From Planctomycetota bacterium (GTDB lineage Bacteria; Planctomycetota; Phycisphaerae; UBA1845; PWPN01): a DNA stretch of 64,000 nt. The position numbers were made by a program, and so were the translations under genes. The stretch spans positions 62,001 through 126,000 of the forward strand of contig JAKLEZ010000002.1 in assembly GCA_022711465.1 (NCBI GenBank), in the 5' to 3' direction. Below the pieces are notes generated by a model, which had not been told where the DNA came from, ran no database searches, and was given only the letters and a program-made list of their open reading frames with translations. This document shows positions 60,525 to 64,000 of the stretch, one piece after another. The stretch's first letter is position 1. Each line of letters begins with the position of its first letter.

Positions 60525-61889
60525 TCACCACTTCCTGTTCGCTGCCTCCTGGGCCAGCACCGGCAACCGGTAGACCGACCGGTTGTTGCCCGAGAGGGTC
60601 TCCTCGACGCTGCCCGGCCGCTGGGCTTGAATGTGCCGCTCGAACTCCGCGCGATACTTCGACACGAGAGTGCGGATGGCGTAATTCGCTCCGTCCGGCA
60701 GGCCGCAGATGCTCTGCCCCTCCATCATGCCCATGGTGCGGGTCAGCGACTCCATGAGGTCGAGATCCTCGATCCGGCCCGCTCCAGCGGCGATGCGCCG
60801 GGCGATCTTGTGCAGCCAGTCCGTCTGCTCGCGGCACTGGGTGCATTGGCCGCAGGATTCCCGGGCATAGAACCGGGCGACGTTCACGAGGACGTCGCGC
60901 ATGTCGGTGTCCTCGTTGATGACGATGGCTCCGGCCGTGCCCAGCCCGAGAAGCCCGTACCTCTGCGGATCATCGAAGTCCAGCCTGCAGTCGAGCTCGT
61001 CCGCGCTCAGAATGCCCACGGACAGCCCGCCGGGAATGACCCCCTTGACCTTCCGGTTGCCGATCATGCCCCGGGCGTACGCGTCGCCGAAGACGAGCTC
61101 GCGCACGCTCAGCCCCAGCGGGGCTTCGTAACAGCCGGGCCGGTTGACCGGCCCGCTGACCGTGTACAGCTTCGGCCCGGAGCTGCCCGGCGGACCCAGC
61201 GATCGGAACCAACCAGATCCTCGGGCGACGATGTGCACCACGCAGCAGAGCGACTCGACATTGTTGACCACCGTGGGTCGGCCGAACGCGCCCGAGGCCG
61301 CCGGGTAGGGGGGCTTGATCCGGGGCCAGCCGCGCTTGCCCTCCAGCGACTCGATCAAGCCGGTCTCCTCACCGCAAACGTACGCCCCCGCTCCGCGGTG
61401 AATGTGGCAGTCCAAGGACATGCTTGTGCCAAAAAGCCCCTTTCCCAACAGACCGGCCGCATACGCCTCATCGACGGCCCGCTGAAGAACGTGAAAAGTT
61501 TCACAAAACTCGGCGCGAAGGTATACGTAGGCCGTTCGCGCCTGGGTCGCGTGAGCGGCGATCACGATTCCCTCCAGTAGCTGGTGCGGATCGTGATCGA
61601 CCAGGTAACGGTTGTTGAACGTTCCCGGCTCGGACTCGTCGAAATTGACGCAAAGGTAGGTGATCTCGCGCCCCGGCGGCAGCAGGCCCCATTTCACGCC
61701 CACGCGGAAGCCGGCCCCGCCCCGGCCGCGGAGGTCGGACGCCTTCACCAGGTCCACGACCTGCTGGGGCGACATCGAGGTGACCGCCCTGCGGGCGGCC
61801 TGGTAGCCACCGCGGGCGCAGTACACGGCCAGCGTCCGAGAGCCCTCGAGGCCGACGTTGCTCAGCAGGACCGGTTCATACCCGCCCAT
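60525..61889 (-). CDS. nuoF: NADH-quinone oxidoreductase subunit F
   Basis: 454 residues. FMN/NADH-site motifs LRGRGGAGFRVGVKWG, VNFDESEPGTF, GAGAYVCGEETGL and the [4Fe-4S] N3 motif ESCGQCTQCREQ with the later C of SICGLPDG are all there. NuoF takes hydride from NADH onto FMN and passes electrons to N3, with NuoE alongside. It starts 3 bp after nuoE. Confidence 0.96.
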   Translation of the reverse strand: MGGYEPVLLSNVGLEGSRTLAVYCARGGYQAARRAVTSMSPQQVVDLVKASDLRGRGGAGFRVGVKWGLLPPGREITYLCVNFDESEPGTFNNRYLVDHDPHQLLEGIVIAAHATQARTAYVYLRAEFCETFHVLQRAVDEAYAAGLLGKGLFGTSMSLDCHIHRGAGAYVCGEETGLIESLEGKRGWPRIKPPYPAASGAFGRPTVVNNVESLCCVVHIVARGSGWFRSLGPPGSSGPKLYTVSGPVNRPGCYEAPLGLSVRELVFGDAYARGMIGNRKVKGVIPGGLSVGILSADELDCRLDFDDPQRYGLLGLGTAGAIVINEDTDMRDVLVNVARFYARESCGQCTQCREQTDWLHKIARRIAAGAGRIEDLDLMESLTRTMGMMEGQSICGLPDGANYAIRTLVSKYRAEFERHIQAQRPGSVEETLSGNNRSVYRLPVLAQEAANRKW

Positions 61890-61892
61890 GGG

Positions 61893-62510
61893 TCATCTGT
61901 TCTCCGTCCCTCCAGCCGAGGCCTGGTCAGTCCGGCCGCGGTCGTCAGGGGGATCATAGAGGCTGCTGGGCGCGATATCGAGCCGGTCGTTGTCCGGGTC
62001 CTGCAGAATCGCGGGTACCTGTTGCGCGCTGACCCGAGAGTGGAGTCGCTCGTTGATGAGCATGCACGGCCCGTGCTCGCAGGCCCCGAGGCATTCCTCG
62101 GTCATGAAGCTGTACTGGCCGTCGGGCGTGGTTTCGTGCTCGTCGATGCCCAGTTCGCGCCGAACGGCATCGGCCACCGCTCGGCCGCCCATCAGCTCGC
62201 AGCTCAGCGAGCGGCAAAGGACGATGACCTTCCGGCCCCGGGCGTGAGGCCAGAAGTGGGTATAGAAGCTGGCCGTGTCCATGACCTGCGACGGGGCGAG
62301 GCCCAGGAGCTCGGCCACTTCCTTCATGACCTCGAGGCTCACGCAGCCGGCGGCTTCCTGAGCGATGCGCAGGGCCGGCAGCAGGGCCGCCTGGCGAGTC
62401 GGGTACCGGTCGAAAAAGGCGCGGATCTTCTCCTTGACTGCCTCGGATAACACCGGTGGTGCCCCCTCCGGGACCGCCGGTCGGCTACGATCGATCGCTT
62501 GCCAAGCCAC
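61893..62510 (-). CDS. nuoE: NADH-quinone oxidoreductase subunit E
   Basis: 205 residues from a GTG start (GAGGAACG upstream, about 8 nt away). The thioredoxin-like [2Fe-2S] N1a motif is C-x4-C (VLCRSLSCEL) then C-x3-C (ECLGACEHGP). The N-terminal helical bundle (ALLPALRIAQEAAGCVS) and the family's ASFYTHF element are present. The C-terminal 30 residues are a hydrophilic extension. It follows nuoD after an unusually long 191-bp gap for this operon. Confidence 0.94.
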   Translation of the reverse strand: MAWQAIDRSRPAVPEGAPPVLSEAVKEKIRAFFDRYPTRQAALLPALRIAQEAAGCVSLEVMKEVAELLGLAPSQVMDTASFYTHFWPHARGRKVIVLCRSLSCELMGGRAVADAVRRELGIDEHETTPDGQYSFMTEECLGACEHGPCMLINERLHSRVSAQQVPAILQDPDNDRLDIAPSSLYDPPDDRGRTDQASAGGTENR

Positions 62511-62701
62511 AGCTTACGTTCCTCGTTCTCAAAGAAGCCGCCACCAGATCACACGATCGCACATCTCGATCGCGTTCACCAGCCGAGCTGGCTCTTCCCC
62601 CTGCAGTTCACGGCTGGCGGACTCGGCAACACTGGACGCACCATGCAGCTTTCTCAATGCTCCATTCTCAGTTCCCGAGCGTGGCCCCAGGCAAGCCCCG
62701 G

Positions 62702-63964
62702 TCACCGGTCCAGCTCCGCCGCGATGATGTTCAGACTGCCCAGAACTGCAACCACGTCGCTGATCTGGTGCCCGATGATCAGTCTGGGGAAGCACTGGTA
62801 GTTGTAGAAGCTCGGCGGCCGGCACCGGGCCCGGTAGGGGCATCGTCCGCCGTCGCTGGCCAGGTAGAAGCCTAACTCGCCGTTGGCCGTTTCCTGGGCG
62901 GCATAGGCCTCGCCGATCGGTGGGTGGAATCCCCGGTTGGTCATGATCCCCTCGAAATGATGGATCAGTCCTTCGATCGAGAAGTAAACTTCCCGCTTGT
63001 CGGGTAACACCATCTTGCTCTCGGGGCTCACATTCACCGGGCCGGCCGGCAGGTTGTCGATCAGGGTCTCGATGATGGCCAGGGACTGGCGCATCTCCTC
63101 CAGCCGCACCAGGTATCGGCCGTAGACGTCGCCCAGGGTGCACACCGGGACCTTGAACGGAACGCCAGGCGAGCCCCGGTCGTCCCAGTTGTCCGCGTAG
63201 CACAGGTAGGGCTCGTCCTTGCGCAGGTCGCGGTGCACGCCGGACGCCCGGGCCACCGGGCCGGTGACGCTCCAGGCGATCGCATCCTCCCGGCCCAGGT
63301 AACCGATCCCGCGGGTTCGCTCCATGAAGATGCGGTTGCGGGTCAGCAGGGCGTCGATGTCGTCCAGGGTTCGGGGCAGGGCCCGGGCGAAAGACCTCAC
63401 CTGCCCGGGCCACTCGGCGCTGACATCCATGCTCAGCCCGCCGACCCGAGTGTAGCTGGTGGTGAAGCGGGCTCCGCAGACTTCCTCGAAGAGGTCATTG
63501 ATGGCCTCGCGCTCGTTGAAGCCATAGAGGAACGCGGTCAGTCCGCCCAGGTCGAGAGCCCCGGCCCCGATACACAGCAGATGGTCCTGGATGCGGGCCA
63601 GCTCGGCGATGATCGTGCGAATGGCCTTGCATCGCGGGGTGATTGCGACGCCGAATAGCCGTTCACAGGCCGCGTGCCAGGCGATGTTGTTGGCCATCGG
63701 ACTGACGTAGTTCATCCGGTCGGTGATGGTGACGTACTGGTTGTAGTCCAGGTGCTCCCCGAGCTTCTCGAAGCCGCTGTGCAGGTAGCCGATGTGCGGC
63801 GTGCAGGCCAGCACCGTCTCGCCGTCGAGTTCGAGCACCAGCCGGAAGGTGGTGTGCGTGGCCGGGTGCTGCGGCCCGAAGTTGAGCACCCAGACGTCCC
63901 CGCCCGGGTGTTCCGGGGCGAACCTGCTGGGCTCGGGTGCGGTTAGCGTGGCCGGCGAACTCAT
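62702..63964 (-). CDS. nuoD: NADH-quinone oxidoreductase subunit D
   Basis: 420 residues from ATG 63964, chosen because CGAGGAG lies 6 nt upstream; an in-frame GTG at 63985 would add seven residues. Motifs: NFGPQHPATHTTFRLVLELD (quinone-site His), GYLHSGFEKLGEHLDYNQ, and the C-terminal PPSFYNYQCFPRLIIGH, which lines the quinone pocket. NuoD is the 49-kDa homolog next to N2. It is not fused to NuoC, so nuoC (and A, B) would lie right of the window; a TGA at 64000-63998 on this strand may be its stop. Confidence 0.95.
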   Translation of the reverse strand: MSSPATLTAPEPSRFAPEHPGGDVWVLNFGPQHPATHTTFRLVLELDGETVLACTPHIGYLHSGFEKLGEHLDYNQYVTITDRMNYVSPMANNIAWHAACERLFGVAITPRCKAIRTIIAELARIQDHLLCIGAGALDLGGLTAFLYGFNEREAINDLFEEVCGARFTTSYTRVGGLSMDVSAEWPGQVRSFARALPRTLDDIDALLTRNRIFMERTRGIGYLGREDAIAWSVTGPVARASGVHRDLRKDEPYLCYADNWDDRGSPGVPFKVPVCTLGDVYGRYLVRLEEMRQSLAIIETLIDNLPAGPVNVSPESKMVLPDKREVYFSIEGLIHHFEGIMTNRGFHPPIGEAYAAQETANGELGFYLASDGGRCPYRARCRPPSFYNYQCFPRLIIGHQISDVVAVLGSLNIIAAELDR

Positions 63965-64000
63965 GCGGCACTCCTCGTGTGGCACGGTGGCGGCATCTCA

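Noticed and set aside
1..64000. tRNA, rRNA, CRISPR arrays, insertion sequences
   Set aside because: I found no cloverleaf-like segment with a T-loop, no regularly spaced repeats and no transposase motif. A dedicated scan (tRNAscan, Infernal, CRISPR finder) would be needed to exclude them fully.

Overview
The window looks like chromosomal DNA of a Planctomycetota bacterium, probably of the class Phycisphaerae or a near relative. This is an inference from high G+C throughout, a pseudopilin with the planctomycete DUF1559-type C-terminal motif, a small membrane protein with a CxxCGYDLTGL/CPECG zinc ribbon, a NagB/PIG-L fusion, many exported glycosidases with Sec or Tat signals, and LptF/LptG-type permeases that imply an LPS-type outer membrane. 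I see no rRNA, tRNA, CRISPR array, phage or insertion sequence. The content is core metabolism plus a patchwork of envelope and carbohydrate genes.

Layout. 1-1191: tail of a KefB/RosB-type cation:proton antiporter. 1403-5470 (minus): two paralogous PqaA-like exported hydrolases flanking a Tat-exported TIM-barrel-like protein. 5604-10240: a possible gene remnant, a small unknown gene, cardiolipin synthase and a GH127 beta-L-arabinofuranosidase. 10429-16047: GrpB-family protein, an operon of two lipoproteins and a HAD phosphatase, a zinc-ribbon protein, a CAP-domain lipoprotein and an SDR reductase. 16032-24758: NagB/PIG-L fusion, GH38-like mannosidase with an N-terminal carbohydrate-binding-like domain, Gfo/Idh/MocA dehydrogenase, GH16 glucanase. 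25073-29869: a degenerate NtrC-type response regulator divergent from a YbhGFS-like ABC exporter. 29929-38967: pseudopilin, deoxyribosyltransferase-like protein, LptF/LptG pair, zinc-ribbon membrane protein, MFS-PlsC fusion and another exported TIM-barrel-like protein. 39168-44105: GH43-like glycosidase, M55 D-aminopeptidase, glycerophosphodiesterase, a 53-residue peptide and a TMEM143/DUF3754 protein. 45047-49504: a DevCAB-like ABC exporter with a lipoprotein. 49511-50605: envelope MsrB-MsrA. 50637-63964 (minus): complex I genes nuoD to nuoN, running off the right edge, where nuoC and earlier genes presumably lie.

How the genes fit together: complex I supplies proton-motive force; cardiolipin synthase, the MFS-acyltransferase, LptF/G and the two ABC exporters serve the envelope; and the scattered GH127, GH38, GH16, GH43-like and NagB/PIG-L proteins point to growth on plant or algal polysaccharides and amino sugars, without a SusCD-type locus. 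The most noteworthy points are an NtrC-like regulator that has lost its sigma-54 contact loop and Walker B acids, a perfect 10+1+10 palindrome in a divergent intergenic region, several genes whose -10-like box sits 6-8 nt before the start codon (probable leaderless mRNAs), and catalytic-motif changes in the GH38-like, NagB-like and PlsC-like domains.
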